Source: Clostridium_AD sp964467165
GTDB lineage: Bacteria > Bacillota > Clostridia > Clostridiales > Clostridiaceae
Length of the DNA stretch: 64,000 nt
Assembly (NCBI GenBank): GCA_964467165.1
Contig: CAYXOL010000011.1
Coordinates: 1-64,000 of the forward strand
Direction of reading: 5' to 3'
The position numbers and the translations under genes were made by a program. Positions 44,341 to 53,315 of this stretch are shown one piece after another (position 1 is the first letter of the stretch; every line of letters begins with the position of its first letter). The notes beneath the pieces are model-generated. The model did not search any database. It had not been told where the DNA came from and saw only the letters and a program-made list of their open reading frames with translations.

Positions 44341-45531
44341 ATGGAAAAGAGTACTGGGTATTTTGGTGAGTTTGGAGGAGCATTTGTTCCACAAGAATTA
44401 CAAGAGGTGTTAAAAGCTGTTGAGGAAAGTTTTTATAAAAATATAGTGGATGAGGATTTTTTAAAGGAACTAGCTTATTATCAAAAGCAATATATAGGAA
44501 GAGAGAATCCACTATATTATGCTGAAAAATTAAGTGAAAAACTTGGTGGAGCAAAAATATATCTTAAAAGAGAAGATCTAAATCATACTGGGTCTCATAA
44601 AATAAATAATGCCATAGGTCAAGCATTACTTGCAAAGAGAATGGGCAAAAAACGAATAATAGCAGAAACCGGAGCAGGTCAGCACGGCGTTGCAACAGCT
44701 ACAGTTTGTGCATTGTTTGGAATGGATTGTACCATATATATGGGAGAGGTTGACACAAAAAGGCAGGCTCTAAATGTTTTTAGAATGGAGCTTTTAGGGG
44801 CAAAGGTTGTAACCGTAACAACAGGAACTGCAACATTAAAGGATGCTGTAGATGTTGCCTTAAATGATTTCGCCCAAAATGCAGAGGATACCTACTATCT
44901 TCTAGGCTCTGCTGTAGGCCCTCATCCATATCCTACAATGGTTAGGGAATTTCAAAGTATAATAGGTACTGAAGCAAGAAGGCAAATACTTGAGGCAGAG
45001 GGTAGACTTCCAGATTATTTAGTTGCCTGTGTAGGTGGTGGCAGCAATGCTATCGGGTTATTCCATCCATTCTTTAATGATAAAGATGTAAAAATCATTG
45101 GCGTTGAACCAGCAGGTAAAGGCCTTGATACGGATGATCATGCTGCCTCACTTACAAAAGGTAGCATAGGTATTATTCATGGCTTTAAATGCTACAATAT
45201 TCAAGATGAAAATGGGGAGCCACTTCCGGTTTATTCAATAGCAGCAGGTCTTGACTATCCTGGGGTAGGACCTGAGCACTGTCACTATAGGGATAGTGGA
45301 AGAGCGGAGTATGTATCAGTAACAGATAAGGAATCAATTATAGCCTTACTGGAGCTCTCAAGAGTTGAAGGCATAATTCCTGCCATTGAAAGCGCACATG
45401 CTATTGCCTATGGCTCAAAGCTTGCAGCATCACTTCCAAAAGACAAGATTATAATAATAAATCTTTCAGGGAGAGGAGATAAGGACGTTGCGCATGTAAA
45501 AGAAATGCTTGAGCAGGGGATCTTAGAATAG
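44341..45531 (+). CDS. trpB: Tryptophan synthase beta subunit, stand-alone
   Basis: A 396-residue PLP enzyme joining indole and serine into tryptophan. LNHTGSHKINN has the PLP lysine at Lys87. GGGSNAIG binds the phosphate, and ETGAGQHG and HCHYRDSGR are typical of the TrpB1 class. Start ATG 44341 behind AGGAGG. No trpA or other trp gene adjoins it, and its own Trp T-box makes it a one-gene unit, so it may salvage indole or partner a distant TrpA. Confidence 0.95.
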   Translation: MEKSTGYFGEFGGAFVPQELQEVLKAVEESFYKNIVDEDFLKELAYYQKQYIGRENPLYYAEKLSEKLGGAKIYLKREDLNHTGSHKINNAIGQALLAKRMGKKRIIAETGAGQHGVATATVCALFGMDCTIYMGEVDTKRQALNVFRMELLGAKVVTVTTGTATLKDAVDVALNDFAQNAEDTYYLLGSAVGPHPYPTMVREFQSIIGTEARRQILEAEGRLPDYLVACVGGGSNAIGLFHPFFNDKDVKIIGVEPAGKGLDTDDHAASLTKGSIGIIHGFKCYNIQDENGEPLPVYSIAAGLDYPGVGPEHCHYRDSGRAEYVSVTDKESIIALLELSRVEGIIPAIESAHAIAYGSKLAASLPKDKIIIINLSGRGDKDVAHVKEMLEQGILE

Positions 45532-45554
45532 AAAAAGCGTATTTTAAAAATATG

Positions 45555-45598
45555 TAAGAAGCCTTGGGAATACTTGCTCAAAGCTTCTTATTTTTTTC
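45555..45598 (+). terminator. Terminator of trpB
   Basis: A hairpin of about 11 bp (45555-45565 with 45580-45590, one mismatch) with a following T tract of seven. Confidence 0.85.
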
Positions 45599-45664
45599 GA
45601 TAATATTGAAGGATAATTATGGATGATTATTGAATTATATCAATAGAGTATAGCTATACAAGTT

Positions 45665-46501
45665 TTGGGGGTGTTTATCACGTATTTAGAAAAAAAATCT
45701 ATAAAAAGGTCTAAAATAAGACTTTTAATTGGTAGGGCATATTACTCCGCCAAGAGATATAAGCAGTGGTATTTTCGTGGTAAAGATTATGCAAAAGATA
45801 TCAGTGATAAGTTATATTTACATGTTCTATTTACTCACAGTACACCTCTTTTAAGAAAGCTTAAAGATGTAGATATGCAACTTCAATACAATAAAATTAC
45901 AAATCTTAAACTTGCAGCTGCGAAAATAAATGGTATAGTTATAATGCCAGGACAAACCTTTTCTTATTGGAAGCTTATAGGCAAGCCCACTTATAAAAAG
46001 GGGTATTTAGATGGATTAGTATTGTGTGCTGACGGCAGCTTTAAAGCGGGGGTAGGAGGCGGACTATGTCAGCTTTCAAACCTTATATATTGGATGACCC
46101 TACACACAAATCTAACAGTAGAAGAGAGGTACAGGCATAGCCATGATGTTTTTCCGGATGTTAATAGAAAACAACCTTTTGGAACTGGGGCTACATGCTC
46201 ATATAACTCTCTGGACTTACAAATTTATAATGGCACAAGTAGTGAATATCAACTTTTAATATATATAAAAGGGGATAATTTAGTTGGGCAGTGGTTAAGT
46301 GAAGAAGAGTCTATGAATAAATACGAAGTATATGAGAAAGAACATTCTATTACACCAGCTATGTTTGGTGGATATGTAAGAAATAATAAAATATATAGGA
46401 AAGTTTATAACCAAAATATAGGTTTAATTAGGGACGAATATATCACAGAAAATCATGCATATATGACTTATGCTCCATACTTAGCTGAAAAAACAGATTA
46501 A
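45665..46501 (+). CDS. VanW-family protein
   Basis: A 278-residue protein of the VanW family: MPGQTFSYWKLIGKPTYKKG, DGSFKAGVGGGLCQLSNL and FGTGATCSYNSLDLQIYN are its hallmarks. Some relatives sit in vancomycin-resistance clusters, but no van genes are near and the function is unknown. The start is unclear. TTG 45665 overlaps the only ribosome-like site (GGGGG, 45667-45671), which would better serve a non-standard codon at 45677 (ATC) or 45680 (ACG). Confidence 0.85.
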   Translation: MGVFITYLEKKSIKRSKIRLLIGRAYYSAKRYKQWYFRGKDYAKDISDKLYLHVLFTHSTPLLRKLKDVDMQLQYNKITNLKLAAAKINGIVIMPGQTFSYWKLIGKPTYKKGYLDGLVLCADGSFKAGVGGGLCQLSNLIYWMTLHTNLTVEERYRHSHDVFPDVNRKQPFGTGATCSYNSLDLQIYNGTSSEYQLLIYIKGDNLVGQWLSEEESMNKYEVYEKEHSITPAMFGGYVRNNKIYRKVYNQNIGLIRDEYITENHAYMTYAPYLAEKTD

Positions 46502-46711
46502 TCTTTGTGGCGTAATTAGTTGAGAATATTTATATGATATTTGAATATTAATTTTCAAGAGAAAATATTAATTAATGATGGTATTAAATAAATGTTTTAT
46601 GATATAATCAATGTTAAAATAACAATCCAAGGTTTTTGAGATAAAATAAAGCAAAAAAAATAGGGAATATTTTTATTAATAAAAAATCTTATACAATTAG
46701 GGGAAGTTTAC

Positions 46712-48586
46712 ATGGATGATTTTGTATTTCAAATTAAACATTTAAGAAGTTCTAATTTGAAAGAAGGTTCTATAACGGATATAGACTTAGACTTAAAACG
46801 TGGTGAAGTTCATGCTTTAGTAGGAGATGAAGATTCTACCACAAGAAAATTGTTTAAGGCTATTTCAGGGGAAGAGAATAATGTACAAGGAAAGGTAATA
46901 TTTAATGGAGTAGATTATGATATTTCGCAAATTCGTAAAATTGATAAGGTGTCATTCTTATTTCAAAAATCAAGGTTGGTTGAAACTTTGTCAGTTGCTG
47001 AAAATATAGTATTAGATTATCTTCCAAAAATGAAAATCATTCATTTTGTAAATTGGGGAAAAGTTAAGAAGAATTCAAAGAATTTATTAGAAAAATTAAA
47101 TTTTCAAGTAGATTACAAGCTGAAAGTATCTAAATTATCCAAGGAAGAAAAAAAATTAGTTAATATAACTAAGGTTTTTTATAGTAATCCAGAATGTATA
47201 GTAATGCATAATCCTACAGAGGATCTAAGTTCGGAATCTGTTCAAAAATTATATCAAGTGATTGATAAGTATAAGACTGAGGGGAAAAGCATAATCTATA
47301 TAACTAAGCAATGGGAAGAAGCTTTAAAGGTTGCTGACAGAATTTCTGTGATATCTGAAGGTGATATAAAAAAAATATTTTTAGCGGATGATGCCAAAAG
47401 GAATCCTCAAGAATTATTGAATATTTTAGGCAAATTTAATCATAGAAGTAACGATATAAAGCTAGGTTATGATGGCAAAGAAGTATTAAATGCAGTTTTT
47501 AGAGCTGCTGAATTTTTAACTTCTGAATATGAACTAAATGATGTTTTATTGCTGCTTGCTAAGCAGGTTACAGAATTCATGAATGCAGATGGGTGCAATA
47601 TTCAGCTAATTGACGAAGGAACCAATGTAGTTATAGATACATTAGAATTTAAGATTAAAGATGAATTACAAGCTAAAATAGAGGAAGATGTAATTTTTAA
47701 AATTGCAGATAAGCAGAAAATTTATTATACTAATCAACATGAAAAGGATTTTCTTGCAAATTTTGAAATCAATAATAAAGTTAAAACAATTATCTGTGTT
47801 CCTGTTTTAATAAGGTCACGAGTTACAGCAATTATCCAAATTTTCTATGAAGGCTTCTATGCTCATTCTGAAGAAGAAACAAGCTATTTATCAGCGTTTG
47901 CAAGAAATGCTGCATTAGCCATCGAGGATACTAGATTAATGGGAAGTTCTGCCCTACTTCAAGAGAGCCATCATAGAATAAAAAACAACTTGCAGTCTAT
48001 TATTAATATCATATCACTACAAAAACAAGTAAAAGAGATAGGCGTAGAGAATAAGCTAAATGATGTTTTGGATAACATTATATTAAGGATTAAAAGTATA
48101 GCAGCTGTTCATGATTTGTTGACTAAAGATAAATTGGGAAGAAGTATAATTAATATTGCGGATATAGTAGGGGCAATTGCGAATTTCTTTACTGAAATGA
48201 ATACAGAACTAAAGATTGACCTGGATATGGATAATATATTTATTCCATATAACAAAGCTACGTCTATTGCCTTAATTGTAAATGAGCTGATAAATAATTG
48301 CTTGAAACATGCATTTCCTAATAAAAAATCGGGTTTAATTAGTGTGAAATGTAAAAGAATTCAAGAATCTGTATTATTGTCAGTTGAGGATGATGGGGTA
48401 GGAATTCCTCCTGATTTTGAGATAGACAATATGAATAGTTTAGGCCTATCTATAGTTTCGTCTCTTATAGAATATGAATTTAAAGGAAAAATTGAATTTA
48501 TCTTAAAGGAAAAAGGAACAAAGGTTGAGATTTATTTACCTAATGAAAAGGTTTTTGTAACTTATAAGAAAAAAGATAAAATGTAA
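46712..48586 (+). CDS. Sensor histidine kinase fused to an inactive sugar-ABC ATPase domain
   Basis: A 624-residue protein without membrane segments. Residues ~5-245 align over their length with an MglA/RbsA first ABC domain, but every catalytic site is gone. Walker A GENGAGKST is GDEDSTTRK (38-46), the signature is LSKEEKK (142-148), Walker B LDEPT is MHNPT (165-169), and the switch His is Lys199. Then come a GAF domain (~262-410) and a HisKA_2-type kinase with ESHHRIKNNLQ (phospho-His likely 421) and HATPase motifs. GGGGAAG precedes the ATG. Its ANTAR partner follows; the dead ABC part probably docks on the sugar permease or ATPase (inference). Confidence 0.87.
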   Translation: MDDFVFQIKHLRSSNLKEGSITDIDLDLKRGEVHALVGDEDSTTRKLFKAISGEENNVQGKVIFNGVDYDISQIRKIDKVSFLFQKSRLVETLSVAENIVLDYLPKMKIIHFVNWGKVKKNSKNLLEKLNFQVDYKLKVSKLSKEEKKLVNITKVFYSNPECIVMHNPTEDLSSESVQKLYQVIDKYKTEGKSIIYITKQWEEALKVADRISVISEGDIKKIFLADDAKRNPQELLNILGKFNHRSNDIKLGYDGKEVLNAVFRAAEFLTSEYELNDVLLLLAKQVTEFMNADGCNIQLIDEGTNVVIDTLEFKIKDELQAKIEEDVIFKIADKQKIYYTNQHEKDFLANFEINNKVKTIICVPVLIRSRVTAIIQIFYEGFYAHSEEETSYLSAFARNAALAIEDTRLMGSSALLQESHHRIKNNLQSIINIISLQKQVKEIGVENKLNDVLDNIILRIKSIAAVHDLLTKDKLGRSIINIADIVGAIANFFTEMNTELKIDLDMDNIFIPYNKATSIALIVNELINNCLKHAFPNKKSGLISVKCKRIQESVLLSVEDDGVGIPPDFEIDNMNSLGLSIVSSLIEYEFKGKIEFILKEKGTKVEIYLPNEKVFVTYKKKDKM

Positions 48587-48601
48587 AGGGGGGACTTTTT
48601 T

Positions 48602-49189
48602 ATGAATAAATCACTGAGAATTTTATTAGCAGAAGATGAATATTTGTGCCTCATTGGACTGGTTACTAACTTAAAACAACTTGGTCATGAGATCATTGGG
48701 CAAGCTTCCGATGGTGAAGAGCTTGTAAAAATGGCTCTAAAAAAGAAGCCGGATTTAATTATCACAGATATTAATATGCCGCTTATGGATGGAATTGAAG
48801 CAATTAAAAAAATTAATGAACAAATATTTATTCCAAGTATAATAATAAGTGGTTATCATGACAGAGAGCTAATTGAAAGAGCGACAAAAGAAGGTATATT
48901 TAATTATTTAATTAAACCTGTAGATATTTGGGATTTAAAAGTTGCTATTGAGGTGTTCATATCCAAGTTTGAGGAGTTTCAATTAATAAAGGTCAAGCTT
49001 GATGATACTGAGAAATCTCTTGAAAATCGTAAGTATTTAGAAAAATCCAAGGGAATTATAATGGATAGGTTTCATATAAGTGAAGATGAAGCTATGAAAA
49101 GATTGCAGAAAATGAGTAGAGATACCAACAAAAAAATGTTGGATATAGCTAAGGAAATTATAGCTGCCCATAAAATCTTAAGTCCATAA
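48602..49189 (+). CDS. ANTAR-domain response regulator (RNA antiterminator)
   Basis: A 195-residue protein. The receiver domain (~6-120) has Asp56 (LIITDINMP), a K in IKPVD and an acidic pocket (AEDE). A coiled linker leads to an ANTAR domain (~130-190; YLEKSKGIIMDRFHISEDEA, MSRDTNKKMLDIA). Phosphorylated ANTAR regulators bind paired RNA hairpins to stop termination. GGGGGG precedes the ATG, 15 bases after the kinase stop. The RNA target is probably the leader at 49456-49553. Confidence 0.93.
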   Translation: MNKSLRILLAEDEYLCLIGLVTNLKQLGHEIIGQASDGEELVKMALKKKPDLIITDINMPLMDGIEAIKKINEQIFIPSIIISGYHDRELIERATKEGIFNYLIKPVDIWDLKVAIEVFISKFEEFQLIKVKLDDTEKSLENRKYLEKSKGIIMDRFHISEDEAMKRLQKMSRDTNKKMLDIAKEIIAAHKILSP

Positions 49190-49455
49190 AAAACTTTTTA
49201 ACCTATTGACAGGTGGCTAAAAATATAATATTATATAAATATGGAAACATAATAATTGTAAGAAGATTGTTAAGATTAGAAAAATTCAGACATCTATGTA
49301 TACGATTAAATAGAAATGAAATTTTATAAAAAATAACATTAAAATGATTACTAAATGTTTAATTGTTAATTTTATGTTTATGATTGATGTAAAATGGCAA
49401 AGTTAAAAATTTAGTTATAGAAGAGTAAAAATTTAATATTTGGAATTGTGGGTTT

Positions 49456-49553
49456 ATGGTAGACTTAAAATTCTGGAGGTCATGGTGCCTCGTATATATA
49501 TGGGAATTGGATTAGTATCCGTTTTTATATATGTACGAGGCATTTATTTTTTT
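49456..49553 (+). promoter_or_regulatory. Putative ANTAR antiterminator leader with terminator
   Basis: Two ATGGT(A/G) hexamers (49456-49461 and 49482-49487), fitting the A-at-1, G-at-4 loop rule for ANTAR targets, lie in short hairpin contexts (GTTT/AGAC and GAGGT/GCCTC). The second hairpin's 3' arm (49487-49491) is also the 5' arm of a long terminator (about 49486-49500 with 49527-49542, then a T tract), so the two are exclusive. The gap 49190-49722 otherwise shows only AT-rich DNA. Confidence 0.7.
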
Positions 49554-49722
49554 GAAATTTCAATCTAAATAAAAAGAATACATTAGAAGTATGCTAACGT
49601 AAAGGAGGTGTAAACTGGTTTAATTGTGATCTTTAAATATATTTTTTAAAATTAAATTTAAACACTAAGAGAATTATATTTTGTTAAAGATATCATATTA
49701 AATTAATTAAGGAGTGATTTTT

Positions 49723-50688
49723 ATGAAAAGAATATTAGCTATATTAATGGTGGCAACATTAGGATTTACAGGATGTAGTAATGCTACAAAAACAGCAACC
49801 CCGGCAACTACAGCAGAAACAGCTACAACTGCAAAAACTACAGAGGCTGCAGGTAAACTAGTTATAGGAATGTCTTTCCAAGAAATGGAGAACCCTTATT
49901 TTATTACAATGAATGAAGCTGTAAAACAGGCTGCAGATGCAGTTGGAGCTACACTTATTGTAACGGATGCTAAACATGATGTAAATAAACAAACTAGTGA
50001 TATAGAAGACATGATTCAAAAGGGTGTTAAAATTTTATTGTTAAACCCAACTGATTCTAAAGGCATAGAAACAGCCGTTATTGCAGCTAAAAAAGCTGGC
50101 GTTACAGTAGTTTGTATTGATGCACAAGCAAGTGGCCCAATTGATTCATTTGTAGGTTCAAAGAACTATGATGCAGGTTATTTAGCAGGAAAGCAAATGG
50201 CTAAAGATTTAGGTGGAAAAGGAAAAATCGCTATTTTAAATGGTATTCCAGTAGTTCCTATACTTGAAAGAGTAAAAGGATTTGAAGCTGCTATGAAAGA
50301 ATTCCCAGACATGAAAGTTGTAGACAAGCAAAATGGAGAACAAGACCGTGCTAAGGCAATGACAGTAACTGAAAATATGATGCAAACAACTCCAGATTTA
50401 AATGCAATATTCAGCGTTAATGATACTGGTTCTTTAGGATCAGTTGCTGCTATTGAAAGTTCTGGAAAAAATATTGGAGTTTACAGTGTTGATGGTGCTC
50501 CAGAAGCAGTTAAAGCAGTGTTAGAAGGAAAAATATTTAAATGTACAGTAGCTCAATTTCCACGTGATCAAGTAAGAATTGGTTTTGGAATAGCTTTAGC
50601 TAAGTATTTAGGAGCTAATGTTCCAGCTACAATACCAGTAGATGTTAAAACTTTGACCAAAGAAAATGCAGCAGGATTTGCTTGGTAA
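49723..50688 (+). CDS. RbsB-type sugar-binding lipoprotein
   Basis: A 321-residue lipoprotein (lipobox FTGC, Cys16) with a T/A-rich linker and a LacI/ribose-binding fold (SFQEMENPYFITMNEAVKQA; VDGAPEAVKAVLEG). Start ATG 49723 behind AAGGAG. First gene after the ANTAR leader and ahead of the matching ATPase and permease. The ligand is probably a pentose or pentitol, given the enzymes downstream. Confidence 0.92.
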   Translation: MKRILAILMVATLGFTGCSNATKTATPATTAETATTAKTTEAAGKLVIGMSFQEMENPYFITMNEAVKQAADAVGATLIVTDAKHDVNKQTSDIEDMIQKGVKILLLNPTDSKGIETAVIAAKKAGVTVVCIDAQASGPIDSFVGSKNYDAGYLAGKQMAKDLGGKGKIAILNGIPVVPILERVKGFEAAMKEFPDMKVVDKQNGEQDRAKAMTVTENMMQTTPDLNAIFSVNDTGSLGSVAAIESSGKNIGVYSVDGAPEAVKAVLEGKIFKCTVAQFPRDQVRIGFGIALAKYLGANVPATIPVDVKTLTKENAAGFAW

Positions 50689-50708
50689 AAAGTAATTAAT
50701 AAAATAAA

Positions 50709-50732
50709 GGCACTCTATTTTTATAGAGTGCC
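50709..50732 (+). terminator. Hairpin between binding-protein and ATPase genes
   Basis: A perfect 10-bp stem (50709-50718 with 50723-50732), TTTT loop, no T tract after. Likely mRNA-stabilising or partial attenuation, keeping binding protein in excess. Confidence 0.65.
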
Positions 50733-50774
50733 CACCTTAAAAATATTAAAATAGGCAAATAGTGAGGTGATATA

Positions 50775-52277
50775 ATGGATAAAATTTTGGAACTCAAAGA
50801 TATAGTGAAAGTATTTCCAGGAGTAAAGGCCTTAGATGGTGTAAACCTTGAAATAATTCGTGGAGAAATTCATGCGCTGGTAGGTGAAAATGGAGCTGGT
50901 AAATCAACTTTAATGAAGATTTTATCTGGAATTTATAGACCGACCAATGGTAAAGTTTTTTTCGATGGAAAAGAGATAGTGTTAGAGAATACAAAACAAG
51001 CACAGGGGCTGGGGATAACTATTATACACCAAGAATTTAGTTTGATACCTTATCTGAATGCTGTAGAGAATATATTTTTGGGAAGAGAATTAAGAAAGCG
51101 TAATGGACTTCTAGATAAAAAACTCATGAGGGAAAAGGCACAGGAACTGTTAAAAAGGATTGACGTAGAAGTTAATTTGGAGAAAAGTGTGGATGGTCTT
51201 AGTGTGGCAGAACAACAATTTATTGAGATTGCTAAAGCACTTTCTGTCAATGCAAATTTTTTAATATTGGATGAACCAACAGCAACACTAACCGAGGGAG
51301 AGGTAGCACATCTCTTCGATTTAATGAGAACTCTTAAGAAAAATGGAGTGACCATGATATTTATTTCTCACCATATGGATGAAATATTTGAGATATCAGA
51401 TAGATTCTCTGTTTTGAGAGATGGAAAATGGATAGGAACCGAAGCAACAAATAAGGTTACAAAAGATGATATAATTCGTATGATGGTAGGCAGAGATTTA
51501 AAGGAAACTTTTCCGGAGCACACATGTTTAGAAATAGAAAAAGAAGTGCTTCTTAAAGTTGTGAAATTAAAAAACAAGAGGGTCAAAGATGTATCTTTCA
51601 CGCTAAACAAAGGTGAAATTCTAGGTGTTTGTGGACTGGTAGGTTCTGGAAGAACTGAAGTGGTTAGGGCATTAATTGGTGCTGATAAAGTGATGGAAAA
51701 AGAGATCTACATGAAGGGTGAAAAGATTGATATAAAATCTCCTTATGAGGCCTTAAAGTATAGTATAGCATTGATTCCAGAGGACAGAAAAAACCAAGGA
51801 TTAGTATTAGAATCATCTGTTAAAAGTAACGTAAGTTTATCGGGACTTAATAAAATTACAAATAAATTTAACTTTATTAATAAAGAAAAAGAAATAAATA
51901 TCGTTGAAAAATATGTATCCAGTTTAAAAATAAAAACACCGGATATATATCGATTGGTAAAGAATTTAAGTGGTGGAAATCAACAAAAGGTAGTAATAGC
52001 TAAATGTTTAAATACAGGATGTGAAATACTAATTTTTGATGAGCCTACCAGGGGAATAGATGTAGGAGCAAAGGCAGAAATATATAAGTTAATGAGAGAG
52101 TTAGTTGATAAAGGGATTTCAATTATTATGATATCATCTGAACTACCAGAAATCTTAGGGATGAGTGATAGAATATTAGTTATGTATAAAGGAAAGATAA
52201 CTGGAGAAATAAGTTCTAAAGAAGCAAACCAAGAGAAAATTATGTATTATGCTACTGGAGGTGGAATAAATGCTTGA
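50775..52277 (+). CDS. CUT2 sugar ABC transporter ATPase (RbsA/MglA type)
   Basis: A 500-residue two-domain ATPase. The N-domain is intact (GENGAGKST, LSVAEQQ, LILDEPTATLT, ISHHMDE); the C-domain has the degenerate Walker A (GLVGSGRTE) normal for this family, with LSGGNQQKV and IFDEPTRGID. GAGGTGAT precedes the ATG. The inactive ABC domain of the sensor kinase upstream resembles this protein's N-domain closely. It overlaps the permease start by 8 bases. Confidence 0.94.
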   Translation: MDKILELKDIVKVFPGVKALDGVNLEIIRGEIHALVGENGAGKSTLMKILSGIYRPTNGKVFFDGKEIVLENTKQAQGLGITIIHQEFSLIPYLNAVENIFLGRELRKRNGLLDKKLMREKAQELLKRIDVEVNLEKSVDGLSVAEQQFIEIAKALSVNANFLILDEPTATLTEGEVAHLFDLMRTLKKNGVTMIFISHHMDEIFEISDRFSVLRDGKWIGTEATNKVTKDDIIRMMVGRDLKETFPEHTCLEIEKEVLLKVVKLKNKRVKDVSFTLNKGEILGVCGLVGSGRTEVVRALIGADKVMEKEIYMKGEKIDIKSPYEALKYSIALIPEDRKNQGLVLESSVKSNVSLSGLNKITNKFNFINKEKEINIVEKYVSSLKIKTPDIYRLVKNLSGGNQQKVVIAKCLNTGCEILIFDEPTRGIDVGAKAEIYKLMRELVDKGISIIMISSELPEILGMSDRILVMYKGKITGEISSKEANQEKIMYYATGGGINA

Positions 52278-53259
52278 AAACAAAAAAACAAATGAAACAA
52301 AAAACTTTACATTCTTTGCAGATAAGTTCAAAAATATAGAATTAAAGAAGGAAATGGTAACTTTTATAGGGTTTCTTGGATTATGTTTGTTAATGACAAT
52401 AGCTTCTGGAAAATTTTTAGAACCTGACAATTTAATTAACATTGTAAGGCAGGTATCTATAAACGGAATTTTAGCCGTAGGTATGACTTTTGTTATTCTA
52501 ACATCAGGAATAGATCTTTCTGTTGGAGCGGTTATGGCTCTTTCAAGTACTATAATGGCCGGTGCCATGATTAATTTCGGCATTCCTTTTTATATAGCTG
52601 CATTAATTGGGATCTTAGTCGGAGCATTTTGTGGTCTTATTAATGGTACATTGGTAGCATATGCAAAGATACCAGCAATTATTGTCACCCTTGCAATGAT
52701 GGAAATTCCTCGAGGACTAGCACTTATATATACAGGTGGCTACCCGTTATCAGGGTTACCTACTGAGTTTTCTTTTATAGGAAGAGGATATTTATTTAAA
52801 GTAATACCAATGCCAGTGGTTATAATGCTTATTATTTATGGTGCTGCTTACATAATTTTAAGCCACTTACCAATGGGTAGATATATATACGCTATCGGAG
52901 GGAATGAAGAAGCTGTTCGTTTATCAGGTATAAAGGTGAAAAAATACAAGATTATTGCTTACCTTACAAGTGGCCTAACTGCAGCGATTGCTGGAATGGT
53001 TTTAACTTCTAGATTAATGTCTGGACAACCGAATGCTGGCGTTGGATTCGAATTAGATGCAATTGCTGCGGTAGTATTAGGTGGTACTGATATAGCAGGT
53101 GGACGAGGAACAATACTTGGAACTTTTTTAGGAGTACTTATAATGGGAGTACTAAGTAACGGATTAAACCTTATGGGAGTTTCACCCTATGTACAAAGAG
53201 TTTTAAAAGGATTAATAATTATTTTAGCTATCTACTTTAGTTCTAAAAAGAAAAAGTAG
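52270..53259 (+). CDS. CUT2 sugar ABC transporter permease (RbsC type)
   Basis: A 329-residue permease with about eight membrane segments. LTSGIDLSVGAVMAL, GGNEEAVRLSGIKVKK and ELDAIAAVVLGGTDIAGGRG are RbsC marks. The start overlaps the ATPase stop, so they are coupled. With the upstream ATPase and lipoprotein it completes the importer. Confidence 0.94.
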   Translation: MLENKKTNETKNFTFFADKFKNIELKKEMVTFIGFLGLCLLMTIASGKFLEPDNLINIVRQVSINGILAVGMTFVILTSGIDLSVGAVMALSSTIMAGAMINFGIPFYIAALIGILVGAFCGLINGTLVAYAKIPAIIVTLAMMEIPRGLALIYTGGYPLSGLPTEFSFIGRGYLFKVIPMPVVIMLIIYGAAYIILSHLPMGRYIYAIGGNEEAVRLSGIKVKKYKIIAYLTSGLTAAIAGMVLTSRLMSGQPNAGVGFELDAIAAVVLGGTDIAGGRGTILGTFLGVLIMGVLSNGLNLMGVSPYVQRVLKGLIIILAIYFSSKKKK

Positions 53260-53315
53260 ATTATTAAATTTTATTCATAACTTTCATAATAACAAATATT
53301 AAGGAGGATTTAATT

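Noticed and set aside
45665..46501. Vancomycin resistance gene
   Set aside because: Only VanW homology; no vanH/A/X/R/S genes nearby. VanW proteins are widespread without resistance.
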